A DNA stretch of 64,000 nucleotides, from contig NZ_KB822577.1 of assembly GCF_000364605.1 (NCBI RefSeq), positions 396,276-460,275 on the forward strand. Reading direction: 5' to 3'. The number at the start of each line of letters is the position of its first letter. Within the stretch, counting starts at the first letter, position 1. The position numbers and the translations under genes were made by a program. This DNA comes from Nocardioides sp. Iso805N (GTDB lineage Bacteria > Actinomycetota > Actinomycetes > Propionibacteriales > Nocardioidaceae). Shown one piece after another: positions 16,856 through 25,661 of the stretch. The notes beneath the pieces are model-generated. The model saw nothing but the letters and a program-made list of their open reading frames with translations. It was not told the DNA's origin and did no database searches.

Positions 16856-17236
16856 ATGACCCGGCGCAGCATCCACGTCCCCGGCCTCGGCCACGGCGCC
16901 CAACCGATCCCGCTCGCCTCGGTGGTCGGCAACCTGATGGCCTCCGGCGGCATCTCGGGCAAGGACCCGGCTACGGGCACGTTCCCGGAGGACGCCGCCG
17001 CCGAGGTCGCCCAGGCGTTCGCCAACATGCGGGCGATCGTCGAGGCCGCCGGGGGCAGCCTCGACCAGGTCGTGAAGGTGACGGTCTTCGTGCCCGACCG
17101 CTCGATCCGCGAGCACCTCAACCCGGTCTGGGAGGAGTGCTTCCCCGACCCGGAGAGCCGGCCGGCGCGGCACACCCTCGAGGTGCCGCTCGTGGGCATG
17201 CGCCTGCAGCTCGAGGCCCTCGCCGTGCTCGCCTGA
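16856..17236 (+). CDS. RidA family protein (YjgF/YER057c/UK114)
   Basis: A 126-residue RidA-fold protein: LMASGGISGKDPATGTFPEDAAAEVAQAFANMRAIVEAAGGSLDQVVKVTVFV is the family core (residues about 30-85), followed by the expected RPARHTLEVPLVGMRLQLEALAV. Typical members hydrolyse reactive imines/enamines. Members in aromatic clusters, such as 2-aminomuconate deaminases, remove ammonia from ring-fission products. The family's substrate-contacting Arg is present in RPARHT. GAGGTGA five bases before the ATG at 16856 sets the start. It is co-directional with the LigB-type dioxygenase 88 bp downstream. Confidence 0.85.
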   Translation: MTRRSIHVPGLGHGAQPIPLASVVGNLMASGGISGKDPATGTFPEDAAAEVAQAFANMRAIVEAAGGSLDQVVKVTVFVPDRSIREHLNPVWEECFPDPESRPARHTLEVPLVGMRLQLEALAVLA

Positions 17237-17324
17237 GAACCGCTCTTCCGGTGGATGCGAGGACGCGTACGCCGAGCCGGCCGGCCGCCGGATCCTGAGG
17301 TCATCGCGAACGGAAGGAAGCACC

Positions 17325-18314
17325 ATGGCAGAGATCGTGGTCGGCGTCGCGGCGTCGCACTCGCCGCAGCTGAGCTCGGGAGTCGAGTGGTGGGAGAACC
17401 ACGGTGAGCGGGACCGGAACAATCCCAAGCTCCTGGGGCGCGACGGTGAGTGGCACACCTACGACGAGCTCCTCGCCACGTCGGATGCCAAGGTGCTCGA
17501 CGAGCTGACACCGGAGATCTTCCAGGACAAGTACGAGCGGACCCAGAGGGCCATTGCGGTCCTCACCGAGAAGCTCGCCGAGGCCAAGCCGGACGTCGTC
17601 GTCGTCATCGGTGACGACCAGTGGGAGATGTTCAAGGACGAGGGCATCCCCGCCTTCGCGCTCTACCACGGCGACGGGCTCTTCGACGAGAACCAGCGCG
17701 ACCTCTCCAACCTGCCCGCCGGCATCCAGGCGGCGGCGTGGGCGGCCCACGTCGGCGACGAGCGCTCCTGGCACACGACCGACGGCAAGCTCGGCGCGCA
17801 CATCACCAAGACGCTGTCCGAGAACGACTTCGACGTGCACTGGTTCAAGGAGCAGCGCGAGGACCGCACCCTCGGGCACGCGTTCACGTTCCCCCGCTAT
17901 CGCCTCGGTCTCGACACCTCGATCCCGATCGTGCCGTTGTTCATCAACTGCTACTTCCCGCCGAACAACCCCAACCCCGCACGCTGCTTCGCCTTCGGCC
18001 AGGCCGTCCGTGAGGCCATCGAGTCCTGGGACGCCGACGTGCGGGTCGCCGTGATCACCTCGGGCGGACTGTCGCACTTCGTCGTCAACGAAGCGTTGGA
18101 CCAGCAGGTCATCGGCGGTCTGCTCGCCGGCGACTGGGACTCCTTCGGCGACATCGAGCGCAAGCACATGCGCTCCGGCAGCGCCGAGATCCTCAACTGG
18201 ATCGCCGCCGCCGGGATCCTCGAGAAGCAGACCGCCACCCTCGTCGACTACGTCCCCGGCTACCGCAGCCCGGCCGGCACCGGCACGGGTATGGCCTTCG
18301 CCTACTGGAAGTGA
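17325..18314 (+). CDS. class III (LigB-type) extradiol ring-cleavage dioxygenase
   Basis: A 329-residue non-haem Fe(II) dioxygenase of the LigB/MhpB superfamily that opens a catecholic ring. Key marks are the N-terminal His in VAASHSPQLSSG (about residue 12), VVVVIGDDQWEMF, ALYHGDGLF and the conserved SGGLSHFVVNEALDQQVI, whose His is the usual catalytic acid/base. A duplicated metal-site region NNPNPARCFAFGQAVREAIESW precedes it. It is followed six bases later by the ACMSD-like gene and then the Rieske oxygenase. A protocatechuate- or gallate-like substrate is possible (inference); the exact substrate is not given by the sequence. Confidence 0.88.
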   Translation: MAEIVVGVAASHSPQLSSGVEWWENHGERDRNNPKLLGRDGEWHTYDELLATSDAKVLDELTPEIFQDKYERTQRAIAVLTEKLAEAKPDVVVVIGDDQWEMFKDEGIPAFALYHGDGLFDENQRDLSNLPAGIQAAAWAAHVGDERSWHTTDGKLGAHITKTLSENDFDVHWFKEQREDRTLGHAFTFPRYRLGLDTSIPIVPLFINCYFPPNNPNPARCFAFGQAVREAIESWDADVRVAVITSGGLSHFVVNEALDQQVIGGLLAGDWDSFGDIERKHMRSGSAEILNWIAAAGILEKQTATLVDYVPGYRSPAGTGTGMAFAYWK

Positions 18315-18320
18315 ACTGAG

Positions 18321-19349
18321 ATGACCTATCAGGACTACCTCGTCCTCGACGTGCACGGGCACGTCTCGGTGCCGCCTGCCGCCAACAACATGGTGGTGCA
18401 GATGCTCGGCTCGAACCAGCCGATGCCGAGCAACGTCGGCCAGAGCGTCACGCCCGGAAAGGGCCCGACCGAGGCCGACTTCCGTGCCACCGCGCAGGGC
18501 CACGTCGACTACCTCGACGCCCGCAACATCGACGTCCAGGTGATCGGCCCGCGGCCGTTCCTGCAGTTCGGCTGGATGGAGCCGCACATCACCCCCGGCT
18601 GGGCGGCGTACGTCAACGACATGATCGCCCAGCAGGTGAGCTTCTTCCCCGACCGCTTCGTGGGGGCTGCGCAGCTGCCGATGCACGTCGAGCACGCTGA
18701 CACCAAGCACGTGCTCAAGGAGCTCGATCGCTGCGTCAACGAGCTGGGCTTCGCTGCGGCGTACCTCTCGCCCGACGTCTCCGGCACGCGACTCCAGCCG
18801 GGTCTCGACGACCACTGGTTCGACGACCTCTACGAGGCCTGCGAGGGCTACGACATCCCGCTGATCGTGCACGGCACGAACACGCTCGACCCGCGCTTCC
18901 GCGGCGTACCGATGAACTACCAGCTCGCCTTCCTCACCGAGCAGTACCTCGCCGGACAGTTCCTCTCCCACGGCGATGTCTTCGAGCGCTTCCCCAAGCT
19001 GCGCGTGATCATCTGCCACTGCGGTGGGGCACTCGACCGCTTCATCCCCACCGACAAGCACATCGCGCAGAAGGACCTGTCGGAGAACCTCTTCTACGAC
19101 TCCTGCGGCTATGACCTCGACTTCCTCGAGGCCGCGCTCAAGCAGCGCGGCGTCAACCGGGTCGTCTTCGGCACCGAGGCTCCCGGCTCCGGTGGCGCCG
19201 TGCGACCGGAGACAGGGCGTACGTCGGACGATCTCGTGCCGGTGCTCGACTCGTTCGCGTGGCTCACCGACGCCGACCGCCGCGCGATCTTCCACGACAA
19301 CCCGCTCAAGGTCGTTCCCGGCTTCAAGACCGCGATGAAGGAGGCCTGA
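18321..19349 (+). CDS. ACMSD/LigW-like amidohydrolase, probable decarboxylase
   Basis: A 342-residue amidohydrolase-2 family protein; relatives (ACMSD, LigW, LigJ) decarboxylate or hydrate aromatic acids and ring-fission products. Metal-site elements include VLDVHGHVS (the His-x-His pair), LIVHGTN, ICHCGGALDRF and, near the end, FGTEAPGSGG where most relatives carry Asp; here the position appears to be Glu. FLQFGWMEP and AAQLPMHVEHADT also fit the family. It lies between the LigB-type dioxygenase and the Rieske oxygenase in one operon. Decarboxylation of a hydroxylated benzoate or hydration of a lactone is plausible (inference). Confidence 0.85.
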   Translation: MTYQDYLVLDVHGHVSVPPAANNMVVQMLGSNQPMPSNVGQSVTPGKGPTEADFRATAQGHVDYLDARNIDVQVIGPRPFLQFGWMEPHITPGWAAYVNDMIAQQVSFFPDRFVGAAQLPMHVEHADTKHVLKELDRCVNELGFAAAYLSPDVSGTRLQPGLDDHWFDDLYEACEGYDIPLIVHGTNTLDPRFRGVPMNYQLAFLTEQYLAGQFLSHGDVFERFPKLRVIICHCGGALDRFIPTDKHIAQKDLSENLFYDSCGYDLDFLEAALKQRGVNRVVFGTEAPGSGGAVRPETGRTSDDLVPVLDSFAWLTDADRRAIFHDNPLKVVPGFKTAMKEA

Positions 19350-19350
19350 C

Positions 19351-20613
19351 GTGCTTAGCGTCGAGGACAACGAACTGCTCACTCGCACCGGTCGGGGCAC
19401 GCCCATGGGCGAGCTCTTCCGCCGGTTCTGGATCCCGGCCCTGCTCTCCTCGGAGCTGCCCCAAGGCGGCGCCCCCGCGGTGAAGGTGCAGCTCCTCGGC
19501 GAGAAGCTGATCGCCTTCCGCGGCGCCGGCGGGCGCATCGGGCTGCTCGAGTCGCGTTGCCCGCACCGGCACGCGAACCTCTACTGGGGGCGCAACGAGG
19601 ACGACGGCCTGCGTTGCGTCTACCACGGCTGGAAGTTCGGCTTCGACGGTGCGTGCATGGACATGCCGGCCGAGCCGAGCGACTCCGCGTACAAGGACCG
19701 GGTCAAGGCCGTCGCCTACCCGACCCACGAGGCCGGTGGCATCGTGTGGGCCTACCTGGGACCGGCCGAGCACCAGCCCGACTTCCCGGACCTGGAGTGG
19801 ACCACGCTGCCCGAGGACCACCTCTACGTGACCAAGCGCCACCAGCGCTGCAACTACTTCCAGAACGTCGAGGGCGAGCTGGACACCGCACACGTGCAGT
19901 TCCTGCACCGCGAGCTGAACAAGAACCACACCTTTACCCCGCAGAAGGTCTTCGACGAGGCCGAGAACCCCGAGTACACGATCGCCGAGACGCCGGTCGG
20001 CATGCTCGCGATCGCCCAGCGCGCCCTGCCCGACGGCAACAACTACTGGCGGATCACGCCGTTCTGCATGCCGTCCTTCACCACCGTCCCGACCGCGCCC
20101 GGCAACCGGTTCACGTTCACCGCCGCGGTCCCGATCGACGACACGTCCATGTGGGGCTTCACCGTCACGTGGGCGCCGCGTCCGCTCACCGACACCGAGC
20201 TGGAACAGGACCGGTCCGGGATGCGCCTGCACGTCCTGACCGAGCCCGACTTCACGCCGGTGGCCAACATGGACAACGACTACCTTCGCGACTTCGAGGC
20301 GATGGCCACGGAGAACTTCACCGGGATCATGGGCATCCGCTCCCAGGACCTGCCCGTCCAGGAGGACCAGGACGGTCCCATCTGCGAGCGCCAGGGCGAG
20401 CACCTCGGCACCACCGACCGCGCGATCGTCGCCGCCCGCCGGCTGATGCTGCGCACGGCGAAGGCTCTCGCCAAGGGTGTCGAGCCGACCCAGCCGACCG
20501 CGGCTGCGGCGTACCGGCAACGCTCCTTCGCCGGCGAGGGCGCCGGCGACGTCGCGTGGAACGTGCTCTTCGACCAGGTCCAGTCCGAGGCCGCCCCCGT
20601 GGTGCACGCATGA
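19351..20613 (+). CDS. Rieske non-haem iron oxygenase, large subunit
   Basis: A 420-residue alpha subunit in the phthalate 4,5-dioxygenase/vanillate demethylase style. The Rieske centre ligands are visible in CPHRHANLYWGRNED and LRCVYHGWKF (Cys-x-His and Cys-x2-His, residues about 70-95). The mononuclear iron site follows in VEGELDTAHVQFLHRE, and the C-terminal domain holds a conserved WGFTVTW segment. It hydroxylates or demethylates an aromatic acid using electrons from the reductase at 22552. The GTG start lies one base after the previous stop with GGAGG upstream. Three RraA-family genes separate it from its reductase, an unusual arrangement. Confidence 0.92.
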   Translation: MLSVEDNELLTRTGRGTPMGELFRRFWIPALLSSELPQGGAPAVKVQLLGEKLIAFRGAGGRIGLLESRCPHRHANLYWGRNEDDGLRCVYHGWKFGFDGACMDMPAEPSDSAYKDRVKAVAYPTHEAGGIVWAYLGPAEHQPDFPDLEWTTLPEDHLYVTKRHQRCNYFQNVEGELDTAHVQFLHRELNKNHTFTPQKVFDEAENPEYTIAETPVGMLAIAQRALPDGNNYWRITPFCMPSFTTVPTAPGNRFTFTAAVPIDDTSMWGFTVTWAPRPLTDTELEQDRSGMRLHVLTEPDFTPVANMDNDYLRDFEAMATENFTGIMGIRSQDLPVQEDQDGPICERQGEHLGTTDRAIVAARRLMLRTAKALAKGVEPTQPTAAAAYRQRSFAGEGAGDVAWNVLFDQVQSEAAPVVHA

Positions 20614-21263
20614 GTGAGCTCCTCGACCGGCTTGCCGCGCTCGACGTCTGCTCGCTCTCGGATGCGATGGACGCGCTCGGCCTCGACGGCGCCGTCGACG
20701 GCCTCGGCCCCCTCTGGGAGGGGGCGCGGGTCGTCGGACACGCCGTCACGATGAAGCTGGCCGAGGGGCCCACTCCGGCGACCGCCACCCCGGTCCACCT
20801 CGGCGCACGCGCGGTCGGCCTGGCCGGCCCGGGCCGGGTCATCGTCGTCGACAACGGCGGGCGCGACTCCATGGGCTCCTGGGGCGGCCTGCTGTCGTCG
20901 GCAGCCGTCGCCCAGGGCGTCAGTGGCGTGGTCACCGACGGCGCGTGTCGCGACGTCGACGAGGCACGCGAGCTGCGCTTCCCCGTCTTCGCCCGCCGCG
21001 GGGCGGTGCGCACGGCCCGTGGCCGCGTCCACGAGGTCAACACGGGAGCGCCGGTCTCGCTCGCCGGCGTCACCGTGCATGCGGGCGACGTGGTCGCCGC
21101 GGACGGCAGCGGCATCGTCATCATCCCGGCCGCGGACGCCGAGCGGGTGGCCGAGAAGGCCGAGGAGCTGCTCGCCCGGGAGCGCACGATGCTCGCCGCG
21201 CTGCAGGCGGGCGTGCCCGCCGTCGAGGTGCTCGACGGCACCTATGAGAACGCACTGAAGTGA
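20610..21263 (+). CDS. RraA family protein, copy 1
   Basis: A 217-residue RraA-fold protein (the family holding HMG/CHA aldolase of the protocatechuate 4,5-cleavage pathway, oxaloacetate decarboxylase and the RNase E inhibitor). It has the family sequence GSWGGLLSSAAVAQGVSGVVTDGACRDVDEA around residues 90-120, with the Arg-Asp pair used by the aldolases, and closes with GDVVAADGSGIVIIP. The start codon overlaps the Rieske stop (ATGA). Copies 2 and 3 follow at once. In a LigB-type pathway an RraA aldolase making pyruvate is expected, so at least one copy probably has that role (inference). Confidence 0.85.
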   Translation: MSELLDRLAALDVCSLSDAMDALGLDGAVDGLGPLWEGARVVGHAVTMKLAEGPTPATATPVHLGARAVGLAGPGRVIVVDNGGRDSMGSWGGLLSSAAVAQGVSGVVTDGACRDVDEARELRFPVFARRGAVRTARGRVHEVNTGAPVSLAGVTVHAGDVVAADGSGIVIIPAADAERVAEKAEELLARERTMLAALQAGVPAVEVLDGTYENALK

Positions 21264-21269
21264 GGACCC

Positions 21270-21917
21270 ATGACTGACCTGGCGCGGCTTGCCGAGCTCG
21301 GCACCGCCACCATCTCCGACGCACTCGATCGCCTCGGCCTGCCGGGTTCGGCGCACGGCATCGCGCCGCTGCGGACCGGCACGTCGTTCGCCGGCCCGGC
21401 GTTCACCGTCCGCTACGTGCCCGCCGGCGACCCCAAGGGCACCGTCGGTGACTTCGTCGACGAGGTACCCGAGGGTGGTGTCGTCGTCATCGACAACCAG
21501 GGTCGCACCGATGCCACGGTGTGGGGCGACATTCTGACCACGTACGCCGACAAGCAGGGCATCGCGGCGACCTGCATCTGGGGAGTGTGCCGCGACGTGC
21601 GCGTCGCGCTAAGCCTGAAGTACCCGCTCTACACGCACGGGAAGTTCATGCGCACCGGCAAGGACCGCGTCGAGGTCGCCGATCAGCAGGTGCCGGTCGC
21701 GCTCGGTGACGTACAGGTGAGGCCCGGCGACATCGTGGTCGGCGACGATGACGGCGTGGTCGTGATCCCTGCCCACCGGCTCGACGAGGTCGGCAGGATC
21801 GCCGAGGACATCGGCGTGACCGAGGATGCGATCGCGGCGGCCGTGGTCGAGGGCATGTCGATCAGCGACGCCCGCGCCAAGTACGGGTACCACACGCTGC
21901 AGCGCAAGGAGGCGTGA
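21270..21917 (+). CDS. RraA family protein, copy 2
   Basis: A 215-residue RraA-fold protein, divergent from copies 1 and 3. Its core reads TVWGDILTTYADKQGIAATCIWGVCRDVRVALSL, with Arg-Asp kept but with Trp-Gly in place of the usual Asp-Gly just before it. It then has YTHGKFMRTGKDRVEVADQQ where other members have a Phe-Pro-Val-Phe segment, and closes with GDIVVGDDDGVVVIPAHRL. The changed loop could alter metal or substrate binding. It starts six bases after copy 1 and its stop shares a base with the start of copy 3 (TGATG), so the three are translated together and might form mixed oligomers (inference). Confidence 0.83.
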   Translation: MTDLARLAELGTATISDALDRLGLPGSAHGIAPLRTGTSFAGPAFTVRYVPAGDPKGTVGDFVDEVPEGGVVVIDNQGRTDATVWGDILTTYADKQGIAATCIWGVCRDVRVALSLKYPLYTHGKFMRTGKDRVEVADQQVPVALGDVQVRPGDIVVGDDDGVVVIPAHRLDEVGRIAEDIGVTEDAIAAAVVEGMSISDARAKYGYHTLQRKEA

Positions 21918-22555
21918 TGACCGCTCTGGTCGCCTCATCGCCGGCTGTCACGGACGACCAGCTCCGGGAGCTCGCCGCCTTCGGTACGTCGACGATCTAC
22001 GAGGCCTCCGGCCTCGACTGCGCCCTCGACCCCGCGCTGCGGCCCATCTACACCGGCGCCCGCCTCGTCGGGCGGGCTCTGCCGGTGCGGACCCATCCGG
22101 CCGACAACCTCCCGCTGCACCTCGCCCTCGAGCACGTTCGGCCCGGCGACGTGCTGGTCGTCGACGGCCGCGAGGAGCTGTGCGGCTACTGGGGCGAGGT
22201 CCTGGCCGTGGCCGCGCAGGCCCGCGGCGTCGCCGGCCTGGTGATGGACGGCGGGGTGCGCGACATCCTCGAGCAGCAGCAGCTGGGCTTTCCGGTCTTC
22301 TCCCGGGGCATCTGCATGCGCCGCACCGGCAAGAACTTCCCCGGCATCGTCGGTGAGGCCATCACCGTGGCCGGCGTGCACGTACAGCCCGGCGATGCGG
22401 TCGTGGCCGACGCCGACGGCATCGTCGTCCTCCCCGCCGAGGCGGTCGGCTCGACGCTGGTGGCCTCGCGCGCCCGCATCGAGAAGGAGGCCGCGTTCAT
22501 GGAGCGGCTCCGCGGCGGTGAGCTGACGCTCGACCTCTACGGGTTCCGGCGATGA
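21917..22555 (+). CDS. RraA family protein, copy 3
   Basis: A 212-residue RraA-fold protein with the canonical core GYWGEVLAVAAQARGVAGLVMDGGVRDILEQQQLGFPVFSRG. Its Asp-Gly-x-x-Arg-Asp motif matches the catalytic region of HMG/CHA aldolase, and GDAVVADADGIVVLPAEAV follows. It is the best candidate of the three for a true 4-carboxy-4-hydroxy-2-oxoadipate-type aldolase. AAGGAGG lies four bases before the ATG at 21917; a GTG three bases earlier is an alternative. Its stop overlaps the reductase start (ATGA), placing it firmly in the Rieske oxygenase operon. Confidence 0.87.
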   Translation: MTALVASSPAVTDDQLRELAAFGTSTIYEASGLDCALDPALRPIYTGARLVGRALPVRTHPADNLPLHLALEHVRPGDVLVVDGREELCGYWGEVLAVAAQARGVAGLVMDGGVRDILEQQQLGFPVFSRGICMRRTGKNFPGIVGEAITVAGVHVQPGDAVVADADGIVVLPAEAVGSTLVASRARIEKEAAFMERLRGGELTLDLYGFRR

Positions 22556-23598
22556 CCGCCTTCGCCGTCGCGGCAAGCGAGAACGACCGGTTCGCGCTGC
22601 GCACGATGGTCGTGCGGCAGGTGCGCTGGGAGGCCGAGGGCGTCATCTCGATGCAACTGGCCTCGCCGGACGGCTCACCGGTCCCCGTGTGGAGTCCCGG
22701 CGCCCACATCGACGTGGTGCTGCCCTCCGGCCTGGTGCGGCAGTACTCGCTGTGTGGTGATCCAGCGGACAGGACGTCGCTCACCGTGGCAGTGCTGCAC
22801 GAGCGCAACGGCCGCGGCGGCTCGCGCGAGATCCACGAGACCCAGCTGGTCGGCCGCACCGTCGGCGTACGCGGCCCGCGCAACCACTTCAAGCTCCGCG
22901 CGGCCGATGAGTACCTGCTCATCGCCGGTGGCATCGGTGTCACTCCGCTGTTGGCCATGGCTCGCCACCTCGATGCGCAGGGTGAGGCCTGGCGACTCGT
23001 GTACGGCGGACGCTCGCGCGCCTCGATGGCCTTCCTGGGCGAGCTGGCCGCGTTCGGCGGTGCGGTGCGGGTCGTGCCGCAGGACGAGGCGGGGCTGCCC
23101 GACCTCGACGCGGTCCTGGACTCCGCCTCCCCGGGCACCGAGGTCTACTGCTGCGGTCCCGAGGGACTGCTGCGGGCCGTCGAGGCAGCGGGGGCCGCCC
23201 GCGCGATCCCCGTGCACGTCGAGCGGTTCGGTACCGCCGGGCCCGCGGCCGTCGTCGCCGAGCCGGCTGCTGCGGTCGCCGAGCGGGGTGATGCGTCCGG
23301 AGAGTCGACAGGCTCGGTCGCCGCTCGGGCCGGAGCGTTCGAGGTCGAGCTGCGGCGCACGGGCATCACCGTCGATGTCGACCCTGACCGCACCATCCTC
23401 GAGGCGGTGCGCGAGCACCTGCCCGAGGTCATCTCCTCGTGCGAGGAGGGCTTCTGTGGCGCATGCGAAACGCGGGTCATCGAGGGCATCCCCGAGCACC
23501 GCGACCAGGTCCTGGACCCCGTCGAGCGGGAGAGCAACGAGACCATGATGATCTGTGTCGGCCGCTCCTGCACCCCGCGTCTGGTCCTCGACCTCTAG
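22552..23598 (+). CDS. phthalate dioxygenase reductase-type electron transfer protein
   Basis: A 348-residue reductase that passes electrons from NAD(P)H through a flavin to a 2Fe-2S centre. Domain order is flavin-binding (RQYSLCGDP, residues about 60-68), pyridine-nucleotide binding (LLIAGGIGVTPLLAMARHL, near 120), then a C-terminal plant-type ferredoxin domain after a low-complexity linker rich in Ala and Glu. The cluster Cys ligands are visible in SSCEEGFCGACETRV and a later MMICVGRSC. This is the PDR/VanB arrangement, and it is the natural partner of the Rieske oxygenase at 19351. It begins with ATGA overlap after the third RraA gene and ends the operon. Confidence 0.92.
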   Translation: MTAFAVAASENDRFALRTMVVRQVRWEAEGVISMQLASPDGSPVPVWSPGAHIDVVLPSGLVRQYSLCGDPADRTSLTVAVLHERNGRGGSREIHETQLVGRTVGVRGPRNHFKLRAADEYLLIAGGIGVTPLLAMARHLDAQGEAWRLVYGGRSRASMAFLGELAAFGGAVRVVPQDEAGLPDLDAVLDSASPGTEVYCCGPEGLLRAVEAAGAARAIPVHVERFGTAGPAAVVAEPAAAVAERGDASGESTGSVAARAGAFEVELRRTGITVDVDPDRTILEAVREHLPEVISSCEEGFCGACETRVIEGIPEHRDQVLDPVERESNETMMICVGRSCTPRLVLDL

Positions 23599-23636
23599 GG
23601 CCCCGGTCGAGCCGCCTCGTCCCGTCGGGCGAGGAC

Positions 23637-23954
23637 TCAGAGCCCGGCCGCGAGCTCCCGCAGGATGGCAGCGGCCTCGGGGCAGCGGCCGTCGGGGATG
23701 AGGTCGTGGGCCTCCCAGAGCCGGGAGTGCAGGGAGCGCCAGCGCGCGAGACCGGACGGGTCACCGGCCAGCTCGGCCTGACGGACCTGGATGTCGACGA
23801 GCGTCCACAGCGCGTCGATCTCGCTCTCGCGATAGATCTGGTCCTCGAACGACGTGGCCTCATCGAGTCGCTCGGCGATCTCCAGCAGCGTCGCCGGCGC
23901 GAGCTCGGTGACCTGGTAGATCCGGTTGCGGGCGGAGCCGATCTCGGTGTCCAT
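23637..23954 (-). CDS. small hypothetical protein
   Basis: A 105-residue, mostly helical, acidic protein with no family I recognise. Stretches such as LLEIAERLDEATSFEDQIYRESEIDALWTLVDIQ and RSLHSRLWEAHDLIPDGRCPEAAAILRELA look like real coding sequence rather than a shadow frame. It is on the opposite strand to both neighbours and starts at the ATG at 23954, just upstream of the decarboxylase gene at 24045, so the two diverge from a short shared promoter gap. A TGGCA-N7-TTCCA dyad lies at 23985-24001 in that gap. Confidence 0.55.
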   Translation of the reverse strand: MDTEIGSARNRIYQVTELAPATLLEIAERLDEATSFEDQIYRESEIDALWTLVDIQVRQAELAGDPSGLARWRSLHSRLWEAHDLIPDGRCPEAAAILRELAAGL

Positions 23955-24044
23955 GCCAGTCAACCTAGGCGCGGCGCGCACCTGTGGCAGCGCAACTTCC
24001 ACTGGGTGCGACCAGGCCCGCGGGCGGCCGCGTCAACGCCGACG

Positions 24045-25640
24045 ATGATCGACATGGCAACGGTGCGCGACGCGGTCTTCGAGGCCCTCCGGCAGCTCGA
24101 GCTGACCACCATCTTCGCCAACCCCGGCTCTACCGAGGTGGCGCTCCTCACCGACCTGCCGGAGGACATCGACTTCATCCTGGCGCTGCATGAGAGCTCC
24201 GTCGTCGCGATGGCCGCCGGTCACGCCCTGGCCACGCGCACACCGAGCCTGGTGCTCCTCCACACCACTGCCGGCTTCGGCAACGGCGTCGGCGCGATCG
24301 CCACGGCTCGCACCAACAAGGCGCCGATGGTGGTGCTCGTGGGCCAGCAGGATCGCCGCCACCTCGCCTCCGAACCGTTCCTGGCCGGTCACCTGGCGGG
24401 GCTGGCGGGCGACTACCCGGTGTCCGTCCGGACCCCCGACAACGCCCAGGCGGTCCCCGCCGCGATCATCCGCGCCTATCACGACGCCGCGCTCCACCGC
24501 GGTCCCGCGGTCGTCATCGTGCCGATGGGCGACTGGTTCGAGCAGGCCGAGACCGAGGCGCTCCCCGCGGCGCCCGTCGAGCTGCGCCGCAGTGCCGCCG
24601 CCGATCCGGTCATCGGCCAGCGCCTCGCCGACACCCTCCTCGCAGCGAAGAGTCCGGTCCTCGTCGCGGGCCCGACGGCCGACGACGCCCAGACCTGGGC
24701 CGCACTGACCACCCTCGCCGAGAACCTCGACGTACCCGTCTGGCAGTCGTGCTCGGCCAGCCAGGCCGGCTTCCCCGGCGATCACCCGCGCTTCCAGGGG
24801 CACCTGCCGCAGCTGCGCGACGAGCTCCGCAAGACCATGGCCGGCCACGACGTCATCCTCGTCGTCGGTGCGCCCGCGTTCCGCCAGGGCACGTTCCGCA
24901 GCGGCGCCTTCGTCGAGCACGGCACCACGGTCCTGGTCGTCACCGACGACCCCGACGAGGCGGGCTACAGCTCGGCCGACCTGGCGGTGCTCGGTGACGT
25001 CCGCGCTGTCGCGGTCGATCTCGCCGCCCGTGTCCCCGAGCAACCACGCCGCGCCCCGGCCGTGCCGCCGCGCGCGGTACACACGACGGCTCCCGAGGTG
25101 ACCAGCCCGCTGCGTGCCGCACACGTGTACGCCGAGGTGGCGGCGAGACTCCCCGCGGAGTCGACCGTGCTCGAGGAGAGCCCCTCGACGCGCGCTCAGC
25201 TGCTCGACCTCATGCCGGCCCGTGCGCCGTTCGGGTTCGTCACCATCGCCCAGGGCGGCCTCGGCTTCGCGCTGCCGGCCGCGACCGGCATCAAGATGGC
25301 GCTCCCCGAACGCCCGGTGGTGGCGATGGTCGGCGACGGCGCCAGCCTCTACGGCATCCAGGCGCTGTGGAGCGCCGCCCAGTACCGCATCGGAGCCCTC
25401 TTCGTGATCCTGCACAACGGCGGCTACGCCGTGATGGATCGGCTCGCCGCGGTCCAGGGCGGCACCGGCCCGTGGCCCGGCTTCCCGGAGATCGACCCGG
25501 CGATGCTCGCGCAGGGTCTCGGCTGCCCGAGCCGCACCATCACCAGCCACGAGGAGCTCCTCGCCGTACTCGACGAGGTCATCCCCACGCTGGGCACGCG
25601 CACCGAGCCCCTGCTCCTCGACGTGTACGTCGAGGCCTGA
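24045..25640 (+). CDS. benzoylformate-decarboxylase-like ThDP enzyme
   Basis: A 531-residue thiamine-diphosphate enzyme of the benzoylformate decarboxylase type, converting an arylglyoxylate to an aldehyde. The ThDP-activating Glu lies in IFANPGSTEVALL (residue about 28) and the N-terminal His pocket in ALHESSVVAMAAGHA. The ThDP/Mg motif is GDGASLYGIQALWSAAQYRIGALFVILHNGGY. The C-terminal NGGYAVMDRLA is typical of BFD. Starts at 24045 and 24054 are both in frame and neither has a strong ribosome site; BFD homologues begin at the second. Downstream is an aldehyde dehydrogenase (29223) suited to oxidise the product (inference). The operon continues to 31477. Confidence 0.87.
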   Translation: MIDMATVRDAVFEALRQLELTTIFANPGSTEVALLTDLPEDIDFILALHESSVVAMAAGHALATRTPSLVLLHTTAGFGNGVGAIATARTNKAPMVVLVGQQDRRHLASEPFLAGHLAGLAGDYPVSVRTPDNAQAVPAAIIRAYHDAALHRGPAVVIVPMGDWFEQAETEALPAAPVELRRSAAADPVIGQRLADTLLAAKSPVLVAGPTADDAQTWAALTTLAENLDVPVWQSCSASQAGFPGDHPRFQGHLPQLRDELRKTMAGHDVILVVGAPAFRQGTFRSGAFVEHGTTVLVVTDDPDEAGYSSADLAVLGDVRAVAVDLAARVPEQPRRAPAVPPRAVHTTAPEVTSPLRAAHVYAEVAARLPAESTVLEESPSTRAQLLDLMPARAPFGFVTIAQGGLGFALPAATGIKMALPERPVVAMVGDGASLYGIQALWSAAQYRIGALFVILHNGGYAVMDRLAAVQGGTGPWPGFPEIDPAMLAQGLGCPSRTITSHEELLAVLDEVIPTLGTRTEPLLLDVYVEA

Positions 25641-25661
25641 CCCGACCGAAAGGACACCGAC

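Noticed and set aside
23985..24001. TGGCA-N7-TTCCA dyad before the decarboxylase gene as a seventh IclR site
   Set aside because: Half-sites are in the opposite orientation and the spacer differs, so it does not fit the same consensus.
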